Below are positions 1 to 6,137 of a stretch of 6,414 nt of DNA, in pieces. The position numbers and the translations under genes are program-made. Position 1 is the stretch's first letter. Every line of letters starts with the position of its first letter. The stretch comes from Alkalinema sp. CAN_BIN05 (GTDB lineage: Bacteria; Cyanobacteriota; Cyanobacteriia; Leptolyngbyales; Leptolyngbyaceae): positions 1 to 6,414 of the forward strand of contig JAJAYH010000051.1 of the NCBI GenBank assembly GCA_026786325.1, given 5' to 3'. Under the pieces are notes generated by a model. That model was not told where the DNA came from and made no database searches. It saw only the letters and a list, made by a program, of their open reading frames with translations.

Positions 1-113
1 TGCCAAACACGACCGTTTCACCACCGCGAATAATTCGTGACACTAACCAATTTGGACTTCGCTTCAACCTGATTGCGGGCTTGCTCAACTATGAGTTAAC
101 TCATCCCATTTGA
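1..113 (+). CDS. C-terminal end of an unidentified protein (cut by window edge)
   Basis: An open frame enters from the left edge (codons from base 3) and runs 36 codons to a TGA at 111-113. Its translation reads like real protein: it includes DTNQFGLRFNLIAGLLNYEL and ends in THPI, with mixed hydrophobic and polar residues that could form amphipathic beta strands as in an outer-membrane protein. That last idea is only inference from the pattern. Its last 18 bases overlap the 3' end of the minus-strand Rpn tail, a tail-to-tail arrangement. No family is recognised. The evidence is limited to an uninterrupted short frame and a plausible composition, so this could still be a chance open frame. Confidence 0.42.
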   Translation, partial: PNTTVSPPRIIRDTNQFGLRFNLIAGLLNYELTHPI

Positions 114-353
114 TTCATGCAGGAGGTCTAATGTCAATCCAGTTTTCTGGGCGATCGTCTCTAAATCTAGGACATCAAGAAGCTGGCGAGCAATAGCGAT
201 CGCTGCCTCTCGCTGCCCCCTTTTTTCTCCCCTTTTTTCTCCCCTTTCTTCCCCCCTTTGTTCTCCTTGTTGTTCAGCATAAAGAATTGCATTAACGCTG
301 TCATGTAGGGCCATTGATTGCTGCTCTAATGTGTCCAATTCCTCACGACTCAA
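96..353 (-). CDS. Rpn-family nuclease, C-terminal part (after frameshift)
   Basis: This 85-residue piece is the detached tail of the nuclease encoded just upstream. It begins SREELDTLEQQ, contains a highly charged RGE(K/E) repeat near residues 31-47, and ends with a helical segment (RQLLDVLDLETIAQKTGLTL) of the kind found at the C-termini of cyanobacterial Rpn/PDDEXK transposase-like proteins. The only available initiator is a TTG at 353-351. It overlaps the TGA stop of the upstream piece (352-350), so coupled re-initiation is formally possible. However, a one-base shift would join the two frames smoothly (...VAERA-x-LSREEL...), so this is more likely the 3' part of one broken gene, or a sequencing error, than a separate gene. 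Its last codons overlap the convergent plus-strand frame at 96-113. Confidence 0.6.
   Translation of the reverse strand: MSREELDTLEQQSMALHDSVNAILYAEQQGEQRGEERGEKRGEKRGQREAAIAIARQLLDVLDLETIAQKTGLTLDLLHESNGMS
215..268. repeat. 12-base tandem repeat inside the Rpn tail
   Basis: Four and a half imperfect 12-base units of the type CTCCCCTTTTTT (plus strand) start at 215, 227, 239, 251 and 263. Read on the minus strand each unit encodes RGEK-like residues, giving a charged linker. The array contains runs of five or six identical bases (C5, T6, T6, C6), so it is prone to slippage and to sequencing error. Confidence 0.85.
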
Positions 354-973
354 CTGGCTCTTTCTGCTACCCGAAATGCATGTTCAAGAGCTGGCTCCTG
401 TTCCATTGAGCTTTGGACCGATTGAAATTTATTTGCATTTCTTAGAAAATAGATCCACTTGTCACTCAAACTCTCAAGGGCATCCAAACTTTTTTTGAAC
501 TTTGGCAACTCAATGAAGACCAGTTCAATATCATCACAATAGCTAGTCATTTCCTCCTTCTCTCGCAACGCAAAGGTCGAGATTACTTTTTGACTTTGAG
601 GAAACATCTCAAAATCTATAATCGTCAGGGCAATTACCGGACTCAGTAAAGTGTAGCCGTCTCCAATATCTAACTGTGTTGCATAGAACTTGGCAGCATT
701 ATACAAAACTCGTTTTTCAAAACCCAATACATTCAAAACCTGCATTTCAATGATCACAGTGGTCCGATCGTGCAGCTTTGCCTTCACATCTAAAAAGGAA
801 TCTTTTACACCCTTAATTCGGGATGACTGATAGGGATCAATAATTTCCAGATCTACGATCGTATTCTCACCTTGATACAAAATTGCATTCAAAAAACTAA
901 TCAAAATATCAGTGCTCTGCTGAGAACCAAATATCTTTTTAAATGCGAAATCTGTTTTAGGGTTAATGAACAT
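350..973 (-). CDS. Rpn family recombination-promoting nuclease / putative transposase, catalytic part (frameshifted gene)
   Basis: This is the N-terminal 207 residues of a PD-(D/E)XK-fold nuclease of the Rpn / PDDEXK_2 transposase-like family, which in other bacteria cuts DNA and promotes recA-independent recombination. The start FINPKTDFAFKKIFG is the hallmark opening of the family and fixes the ATG at 973. The predicted catalytic residues are D62 (LDVKAK) and the E76-x-Q78 pair (IIEMQ), the E-x-Q form being usual in this family. The downstream R88..Y91..A..Y97..Q100 motif is also present. The frame ends in a TGA at 352-350, immediately after VAERAS, where relatives continue into an acidic helix, an RGE-type linker and a helical tail. 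That continuation exists here in another frame (96-353), so the gene is split by a one-base shift. The intact product would be about 290 residues. The nuclease core is complete, so activity is possible. No terminal inverted repeats or target duplications were seen. Confidence 0.88.
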   Translation of the reverse strand: MFINPKTDFAFKKIFGSQQSTDILISFLNAILYQGENTIVDLEIIDPYQSSRIKGVKDSFLDVKAKLHDRTTVIIEMQVLNVLGFEKRVLYNAAKFYATQLDIGDGYTLLSPVIALTIIDFEMFPQSQKVISTFALREKEEMTSYCDDIELVFIELPKFKKSLDALESLSDKWIYFLRNANKFQSVQSSMEQEPALEHAFRVAERAS

Positions 974-1133
974 GACAAAATCAATAGGAGATATAGGCTA
1001 GAACTATGATTATTTTATCATCCCAAATCCAACATATCCTCTCTCAGATTCATAATTAAAATTCATCATACACCGATCGCCTCAAAACTCTCTTAAGGAA
1101 TTGTAAAAACAATCCGTTTGGCCTGCTCCTGAA

Positions 1134-2033
1134 TTATATCGGTGACTTTTCCCAGAGGAAGACCATTACGCTTTTGCCGGAATTGGCTTGGATTAAACTG
1201 ATGTAACGAACCGTATTGCCCACTTTTACTTCATATAGTTCGCCGCCACCGTAGTCTGCTTTTTTTGTAAACTTTTCAGTGAACTGTTCTTTTAAACTGG
1301 TTGCCACATCCGAGGCATCTTGATTAGAGATTAACGTATTTCCCTGTGGAGAAGGTTTTACATTAAAGAAAGGCGCTGGATCATCTAATAGATTCGCATC
1401 GGCATCAGCTTCAGCCTCACCAGGATTTAGTGCCTTTCTAAGTCCTGCAATTACATCTGCAAATTTTTGAGATTCTGCATCCAACTTAGAGGCATCTTTT
1501 GCATCAGTTGTAGCTTTCTTTGGATCAACCTTAGATGGATCTGCACCTTTGTCACTAGGCTTATCGGACGTGTTTTTTTCAGGCTTCTTCTCGTCAGGCT
1601 TCTTCTCGTCAGGTGTCTTCTTCTCTTCCTTTGGCAGTTCGGCTGGGATTTCGGTTGATTTGATGACGATCGGATTAGTGGATGCGACTGTCACCTTCGG
1701 CAGTGTGGGCTTTGTTGCGGTAGTGACTTTGACCTTGGGCATAGATTTCACCAAAACCTTATCACTCAAACGTTTGAGCTTGACAGGTTCGGCGGTTTCT
1801 TTGGGTTTGACCTGAGTCTGACTGCTCAACGGTACAAATAGCAGTAACCCGTGAAGACCTAAGGCAGTGAACAGAATGGGACGAAAAGCATTCTTAAGCC
1901 AGCCTAGAACGATCGGTTGTTTGACTTGTTGAAAGTCTTCTGATTCTTGCTTTGTATCGATCGGTTTGAGATCACCAGGTGTGAATTCAAAGATCGGATT
2001 TTTAGTTTCAGGTGGTGGAGTAAGTTGGGTCAT
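1134..2033 (-). CDS. TonB-like envelope protein downstream of pstB
   Basis: This 299-residue protein has TonB-like topology: a cytoplasmic N-terminus (about 1-50), one membrane helix at about 52-69 containing His61-Gly62, then a long extracytoplasmic linker rich in Pro, Lys, Glu and Asp (about 72-190, with PDEKK repeats at 141-150), and a small C-terminal domain (about 240-299) with GGGELYEVKVGNTVRYISL and a final VMVFLWEKSP strand. A His-Gly in the single N-terminal helix is also seen in TonB, where the His matters for coupling to ExbB/ExbD. The linker would be long enough to reach into the periplasm. It starts 82 bases after pstB on the same strand, without a clear terminator between, so it may be co-transcribed with the phosphate transporter. 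Function is not established by sequence. It could equally be a structural or regulatory envelope protein. No Shine-Dalgarno sequence precedes the ATG. Confidence 0.7.
   Translation of the reverse strand: MTQLTPPPETKNPIFEFTPGDLKPIDTKQESEDFQQVKQPIVLGWLKNAFRPILFTALGLHGLLLFVPLSSQTQVKPKETAEPVKLKRLSDKVLVKSMPKVKVTTATKPTLPKVTVASTNPIVIKSTEIPAELPKEEKKTPDEKKPDEKKPEKNTSDKPSDKGADPSKVDPKKATTDAKDASKLDAESQKFADVIAGLRKALNPGEAEADADANLLDDPAPFFNVKPSPQGNTLISNQDASDVATSLKEQFTEKFTKKADYGGGELYEVKVGNTVRYISLIQANSGKSVMVFLWEKSPI
1581..1620. repeat. 15-base tandem repeat in the linker of the TonB-like gene
   Basis: Two exact copies of the 15-base unit AGGCTTCTTCTCGTC lie at 1581-1595 and 1596-1610, followed by a degenerate third copy. 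On the minus strand they encode the PDEKK repeats of the periplasmic linker. Such a unit can gain or lose copies in frame and so change linker length. Confidence 0.8.
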
Positions 2034-2054
2034 GGTGGGTACTAATGAAGGAAT

Positions 2055-2091
2055 GATTGAACAATAGTCTTAGATAACAGATTGAACAATA
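2055..2091. repeat. Pair of 12-base direct repeats with internal dyad, between pstB and the TonB-like gene
   Basis: GATTGAACAATA occurs exactly at 2055-2066 and again at 2080-2091, 25 bases apart start to start. Each copy contains the dyad ATTG-AA-CAAT. Spaced dyads of this sort resemble a paired operator, and the position just ahead of the TonB-like gene (start at 2033) would suit a regulatory site. No regulator can be named. The A+T-rich context makes chance a real alternative. Confidence 0.4.
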
Positions 2092-2115
2092 CGGAACTGA
2101 TTTAATTCAACAGAA

Positions 2116-2904
2116 TTAACCAAATTGGCCTGAGACATAATCGCGAGTTCGGAGTTGCGCGGCCTGTTTGAAAATGACCTCTGTCCGATCGCATTCCAGC
2201 ATCTCGCCCAAATACATAAAAGCAGTGTAATCAGAAAGACGGGCTGCTTGCTGCATACTGTGCGTCACAATTAAAATTGTTACCTGTTTTTTCAGTCCAT
2301 CCATCAAGTCCTCAATATTTCGGGTTGCAATCGGGTCTAGGGCAGATGTCGGTTCATCAAACAGAATCAGTTCCGGGTCCGTTGCCAATGCACGGGCAAT
2401 GCAGAGACGTTGCTGTTGACCGCCCGAAAGAGTAAATGCCATATCTTTGAGCCGATCGTTCACTTCATCCCAAAGGGCCGATGCTTTTAATGCTTCTTCA
2501 ACTTTGTCCGCAATGAAAGATTTATTCTTCTCGCCCCGCACCCGTAACCCATAGGCGACATTTTCAAAGATACTTTTCGGGAATGGGTTGGGGCGCTGAA
2601 ACACCATACCGACCCGCATCCGCACTTCGATCGGATCGATGCGCCGCGATAAAATATTCACTTGGCCATCTAAAACTATTTCGCCCTCATAGCGATTTCC
2701 GTCATACAGATCATGCATTCGGTTAAAGCATCGTAACAACGTCGTTTTTCCACAGCCCGATGGACCAATTAAAGCGGTAATTTTGTTCTTAGGTAGGACA
2801 AGATTAACGTTCTTAATGGCTTGTTTGTCGCCATAGTAGAAGTTTAAATTCGAGACTTCTACCTTAGGAGGAGCTTGAGAGACTGTGGAGTCTATGTTAA
2901 TCAT
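2116..2904 (-). CDS. pstB: Phosphate ABC transporter ATP-binding protein PstB
   Basis: PstB is the cytoplasmic ATPase of the high-affinity phosphate importer; its dimer hydrolyses ATP to drive transport through PstA and PstC. At 262 residues it has the usual family length. All ABC motifs are intact: Walker A GPSGCGKT (47-54), Q-loop Gln103 in VFQRPNPFP, signature LSGGQ (159-163) followed by QQRLCIARALA, Walker B LILFDE (179-184, catalytic Glu184), D-loop SALD (187-190) and switch His215. NRMHDLYDGNRYEGEI and VFQRPNPFPKSIFENVAYGLR are characteristic of PstB rather than of other importers. It begins 46 bases after pstA and is the fourth pst gene in transcription order. Only one pstB is present here, and phoU does not follow it. 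Confidence 0.97.
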   Translation of the reverse strand: MINIDSTVSQAPPKVEVSNLNFYYGDKQAIKNVNLVLPKNKITALIGPSGCGKTTLLRCFNRMHDLYDGNRYEGEIVLDGQVNILSRRIDPIEVRMRVGMVFQRPNPFPKSIFENVAYGLRVRGEKNKSFIADKVEEALKASALWDEVNDRLKDMAFTLSGGQQQRLCIARALATDPELILFDEPTSALDPIATRNIEDLMDGLKKQVTILIVTHSMQQAARLSDYTAFMYLGEMLECDRTEVIFKQAAQLRTRDYVSGQFG

Positions 2905-2950
2905 GATGCTTTCAGAATTGAGAATAAAGAGTTGAAAATTTAAGACACTA

Positions 2951-3892
2951 CTACCATTTCAGGTTTTTCTGAATTCGATAGCGTAAATATATGGCGATCG
3001 AATTCATCATTAGCGTCAAACTGAGTAGTACAATTCCGGCGGCAGCGGCATTCACTTGAAATTCCGGTTCTGGTCGAGAAACCCAGTTAAACATTTGAAT
3101 AGGTAGAACCGTAAAGGGCGCTTTTAACCATTCAAATGAGATAAAGGGGAAGCCTGACTGGATGGGGGAGTCGGGTAGAAAGGCAATGAAAGTGAGTGCA
3201 CCTATTGTGACTAGAGGAGCCGTTTCACCGATCGCCCGTGATAAGCCGATAATCACACCCGTGAGAATATTGCCAAAGGCGTAGGGCAATAAGTGATCGA
3301 AGACCATTTGGGATTTGCTTGCACCCATGGCATAGGCAGCTTCTCTAAGAGAACTGGGAATAGCTCTGATTGCCTCTCTTGTTGCCACAATCACTACAGG
3401 CAAGACCAACAGCGCTAGGGTTAATCCCGCCGTTAGAATGCTTTCTCCAAGGTTGAAATAGTATTTAAACAATCCCAACGCTAGGAGTCCGTAAACAATA
3501 GATGGTACTCCGGCTAGATTCGTGACGTTAATTTCAATTAGAGCTGAAAATTTATTTCGTGCGATATACTCTTCCAAATAAAGCCCTGCCCCAATTCCCA
3601 CTGGAACGGCTGTCGCTGCTGTCACCAACATGACCAAACAACTTCCCACTAATGCCGCTAATACCCCTGCCAAACTGGCTTCTGGATCTGCAAAAGATGT
3701 CAGGAATTGCCAATTCAACTTGGGAAATCCTTGAATAAATAATTGTAGAACTAGTGCGATCAGCGTCATGAGGGCGATCGCAATTGAGAATATCCCCGCG
3801 ACGGCAAAGAGATTACTCGAACGCTTTCGTTGAAGAACCGATAATTGAATAGGTGAAAGAGGAGTGGATGATGGTGAGAGAGAAGTTGCCAT
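2951..3892 (-). CDS. pstA: Phosphate ABC transporter permease PstA
   Basis: PstA is one of the two inner-membrane subunits forming the phosphate channel. The 313-residue protein has a polar N-terminal tail (1-27) followed by about six hydrophobic segments (near 28-52, 75-105, 120-145, 150-172, 205-225 and 284-304). The EAA-type coupling loop REAAYAMGASKSQMVFDHLLP (184-204) is the contact for PstB. GLSRAIGETAPL (216-227) and NLAGVPSIVYG (125-135) are typical of PstA. It lies 63 bases after pstC and 46 before pstB. A hairpin with a U-rich tail spans the end of pstC just ahead of it and might lower its transcription relative to pstS and pstC. The ATG at 3892 agrees with family length. No strong ribosome binding site is visible. 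Confidence 0.96.
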   Translation of the reverse strand: MATSLSPSSTPLSPIQLSVLQRKRSSNLFAVAGIFSIAIALMTLIALVLQLFIQGFPKLNWQFLTSFADPEASLAGVLAALVGSCLVMLVTAATAVPVGIGAGLYLEEYIARNKFSALIEINVTNLAGVPSIVYGLLALGLFKYYFNLGESILTAGLTLALLVLPVVIVATREAIRAIPSSLREAAYAMGASKSQMVFDHLLPYAFGNILTGVIIGLSRAIGETAPLVTIGALTFIAFLPDSPIQSGFPFISFEWLKAPFTVLPIQMFNWVSRPEPEFQVNAAAAGIVLLSLTLMMNSIAIYLRYRIQKNLKW

Positions 3893-3918
3893 GAGACGAG
3901 TCCATTATTGAAATAATA

Positions 3919-3958
3919 CGAAAAATAAAATAGCAAGAACTATTGGTAGTGTTCGCTA
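3919..3958 (-). terminator. Possible attenuator hairpin between pstC and pstA
   Basis: Read on the minus strand, TAGCGAAC (3958-3951, starting with the pstC stop codon) can pair with GTTC (3940-3937) and GCTA (3934-3931) around a two-base bulge. This gives an eight-pair stem with a ten-base loop, followed directly by a U-rich stretch (3930-3920: TTTTATTTTTC). The layout is that of a weak intrinsic terminator inside the operon, which could let only part of the transcription reach pstA and pstB. The low G+C of the stem makes strong termination unlikely. Confidence 0.35.
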
Positions 3959-4885
3959 ATATTGTTCGCGGTAGTGGCGTTTTAACCAGTGACCGATCGT
4001 GTTAAAGATCAATGTCATTGAGACTAAGAGAAAGCCCACTGCAAAAATTGTTTGATAGCCAATCGAAGCATGGGGTAAATCACCCAAACTCACCTGCACA
4101 ATATAGGCTGTCATAGTTGCTGCTGAATCCATGGGGTTAAACGAAATTTTTGCCTGTAGCCCCGCCGCAATAGATACAATCATCGTCTCGCCCACAGCAC
4201 GAGAAATACCCAAAATATAAGAAGAAGACACCCCAGAAAATGCAGCAGGAAAGACAACATTCCAAGCAGTTTGTAACTTTGTTGCGCCTGCGGCATAGGA
4301 GCCTTCTCGCAATTCGTCGGGGACCGATCGCATTGCATCTTCGCTCATGGAACTAATCTGAGGAACGATCATGATCCCCATGACTAGACCTGCTGCCAAC
4401 ATATTAAATCCTGGCAAATCGGGAAATAAAAGTTGCAATAGTGGCGTGACAAATAGTAGCGCAAAATAACCATAAACTACCGTTGGCACACCGGCTAGAA
4501 TTTCTAAAATTGGCTTTACCCAAACTCGTACCTTTTGTGAGGCAAATTCACTTAGAAATAATGCGATCGTTGTCCCGATTGGAATTGCAACAAATAAGGC
4601 GATCGCACTTGTGGTTAATGTCCCACAAACCAATGGCAAAATTCCATATTTAGCCGGTTCAAATAGTGGTGCCCATTCAGTTCCCGTGAAGAACTCCCAA
4701 ACCGAAACAGTCTTAAATAGTCCGATGGACTCTGTACCTAAAATCACCATAATGGCGATCGTTACTGCCACGCAAGAAAATGCACACAAAAATAGGAGCG
4801 ATTCTATGAACCGTTCCTTCAACCGTCGAATCACCTGTTTCCGGGGAGGAGCAGCGATCGCCTCTGAGAGAGAAGAAATTGCCAT
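3956..4885 (-). CDS. pstC: Phosphate ABC transporter permease PstC
   Basis: PstC is the second channel-forming subunit of the phosphate importer and pairs with PstA in the inner membrane. With the ATG at 4885 it has 309 residues, close to the family norm. It opens MAISSLSEAIAAPPRKQVIR and enters the first membrane helix near residue 28. The open frame continues upstream to a TTG at 5008, but those extra 41 residues are unlike PstC and would overlap pstS by 35 bases, so the internal ATG is preferred. Recognisable elements are the SVWEFFTGTEWAP segment (61-73), ILAGVPTVVYGYFAL (129-143), the coupling loop ELREGSYAAGATKLQTAWNV (191-210) and GISRAVGETM (226-235). About six membrane segments are apparent. 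It lies 88 bases after pstS and 63 before pstA. Confidence 0.96.
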   Translation of the reverse strand: MAISSLSEAIAAPPRKQVIRRLKERFIESLLFLCAFSCVAVTIAIMVILGTESIGLFKTVSVWEFFTGTEWAPLFEPAKYGILPLVCGTLTTSAIALFVAIPIGTTIALFLSEFASQKVRVWVKPILEILAGVPTVVYGYFALLFVTPLLQLLFPDLPGFNMLAAGLVMGIMIVPQISSMSEDAMRSVPDELREGSYAAGATKLQTAWNVVFPAAFSGVSSSYILGISRAVGETMIVSIAAGLQAKISFNPMDSAATMTAYIVQVSLGDLPHASIGYQTIFAVGFLLVSMTLIFNTIGHWLKRHYREQY

Positions 4886-4911
4886 GACAATAGAGTACGT
4901 TGTTAGGAAAT

Positions 4912-4968
4912 CGAAAAGATTTGGATCTCGAAGAAAACTTATTAAGACTATCTCCGAAATCCAAAATC
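4912..4968 (-). other. Weak inverted repeat in the pstS-pstC gap
   Basis: On the minus strand GATTTTGGAT (4968-4959) can pair with ATCCAAATC (4926-4918) if one T is bulged, closing a loop of about 32 bases. TTTTCG (4917-4912) follows. It lies within the 88-base gap after pstS. In binding-protein-dependent importers such a structure after the binding-protein gene can stabilise its message or reduce read-through. Here the large loop and A+T-rich stem make this only a possibility. Confidence 0.25.
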
Positions 4969-4973
4969 CAAAA

Positions 4974-5957
4974 CTAGTCTTTTGGCTGCATATTTGCCAG
5001 ATCAACAATCTTCAAGTTAGTCGGCTCTTTCCCATTAAATCTTGTTCCTGTCTTGCCTTCAGCGAGATGTTTTTTACCTAAATTGTAAATATAGCCAGGA
5101 AGAGGCAAATAACCAACTTTATTGTTAATATCCGTTGCACCATTTAGGTATGCATCAAGGAAGGTCCGTAAGTCACCATTGTTCTTGAGTTTATCTGCAT
5201 TTACATAAATAAAGAGTGGACGAGACAACGGACGATAGCTCCCGTTGGTCACATTCTGTAAGCTTGGTGCAACACCATTAACGGAAAGTGCTTTCAAGCG
5301 GCTCTTGTTTTTTTGATAATAAGCAAACCCGAAGTAGCCCATAGCATTTTTGTCACGAGATACCCCTTGGATTAACACGTTGTCATCTTCGCTTCCGGTG
5401 AAGTCTGTGCGGCTTTGTTTTGCTTTACCGTTGATGGCTTCGGTGAAATAGTCAAAGGTTCCGGAGTCAGCGCCCGGTCCAAAGAGGTTGAGGGGTAAAT
5501 CTGGAAAACTGCTGTTAGCATCGTTCCATTTTTTGATGCTGCTCCCGGTATCCCAGATTTTTTTCAGATCACCAGTGCTGATGTCATTAACAGGATTGCT
5601 AGGATTTACAACAATTGTTAAGGCATCCATTGCGATCGGAATCTCAATAAACTTGATTCCTGCGTCACGACAGATTTTGAGTTCTTTTTCAAGAATTGGA
5701 CGGGATGCATTCGAGATGTCAGTCTCGCCTTTGCAAAATTTCTTAAAACCACCACCTGTTCCTGAAACGCCAACTGTCACCTTTTTACCGGAAGACTTTT
5801 GGAAGTCAGACGCGGCACGTTCAGTGAGGGGGAAAACGGTGCTGGAACCATCGGCTTTGATTTGTGCTTGTGCAGCAGATGGAAGGCTAGAGACAGCTAC
5901 GATCGAAGCGATCGCACTAAGCATCAAAGAAGAACGGTTAAACATCTTGGAAGCCAT
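4974..5957 (-). CDS. pstS: Periplasmic phosphate-binding protein PstS (PstS/SphX family)
   Basis: PstS captures phosphate in the periplasm and delivers it to PstC-PstA. The 327-residue precursor has a Sec signal peptide: basic start, hydrophobic core (about 11-25) and a likely cut after AQA at residue 31. No lipobox is seen, so it should be soluble. Phosphate-contacting regions are recognisable: DGSSTVFPLTE (36-46), VSGTGGGFKKFC (64-75), ETDISNASRPI (78-88) and GADSGTFDYF (162-171). Cys75 and Cys96 flank the ETDISNASRPI segment and may form a disulfide. The length and the FC..GETDI..ASRPI pattern match the cyanobacterial PstS/SphX type; sequence alone does not separate the two names. Met1 (5957) is used, although Met5 (5945) would leave an equally good signal peptide. 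It is first in the operon, behind a long leader with a candidate Pho box. Confidence 0.96.
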   Translation of the reverse strand: MASKMFNRSSLMLSAIASIVAVSSLPSAAQAQIKADGSSTVFPLTERAASDFQKSSGKKVTVGVSGTGGGFKKFCKGETDISNASRPILEKELKICRDAGIKFIEIPIAMDALTIVVNPSNPVNDISTGDLKKIWDTGSSIKKWNDANSSFPDLPLNLFGPGADSGTFDYFTEAINGKAKQSRTDFTGSEDDNVLIQGVSRDKNAMGYFGFAYYQKNKSRLKALSVNGVAPSLQNVTNGSYRPLSRPLFIYVNADKLKNNGDLRTFLDAYLNGATDINNKVGYLPLPGYIYNLGKKHLAEGKTGTRFNGKEPTNLKIVDLANMQPKD

Positions 5958-6137
5958 AATTAATGTGAGCTACGTATTTAGATAGACAGTAAGAAACTAT
6001 GCAGAACGACATGAATCAAGATGCACAAGCTGAAAAAATCACTGATATCCAGGTATTTCTTACACGCTTAAATGATACAAGTGCGAGATTAAGCTGCCAT
6101 CATGTCAACCTATAGATTTGGTAAAGAAAAACCAGGA

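Noticed and set aside
96..973. Insertion sequence or transposon carrying the Rpn-family gene
   Set aside because: No flanking inverted repeats or target-site duplication were found, and Rpn genes are normally not within classical IS elements.
1097..1115. Short inverted repeat around TTGTAAAAACAA after the TonB-like gene
   Set aside because: Only five continuous pairs and no adequate U-tract; not enough to call a terminator.
1467..1815. Two plus-strand open frames opposite the TonB-like gene
   Set aside because: They are antisense shadows of the Lys/Glu-rich linker: the repeats give Phe/Ser/Leu-rich low-complexity protein with no start signal or family resemblance.
2102..2119. Perfect seven-pair hairpin TTAATTC/GAATTAA at the pstB stop
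   Set aside because: The stem is nearly all A-T and no U-tract follows on the minus strand, so it is a poor terminator and does not argue against read-through to the TonB-like gene.
4713..4964. An 83-codon minus-strand frame within the start of pstC
   Set aside because: It is in a different frame from pstC, low in hydrophobic order and Cys/Arg-rich, with no support as a gene.
4611..5081. A 156-codon plus-strand frame across pstC and the pstS end
   Set aside because: It lies opposite well-supported pstC and pstS and its translation has no recognisable domain; the long frame is a by-product of the opposite coding strand.
5488..5985. A 165-codon plus-strand frame opposite pstS
   Set aside because: Shadow of pstS, which has a clear signal peptide and phosphate-binding motifs on the minus strand.
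6103..6108. Consensus -35 hexamer TTGACA on the minus strand upstream of pstS
   Set aside because: No acceptable -10 box occurs at 16-18 bases; the nearest candidates lie 11 or 25 bases away.
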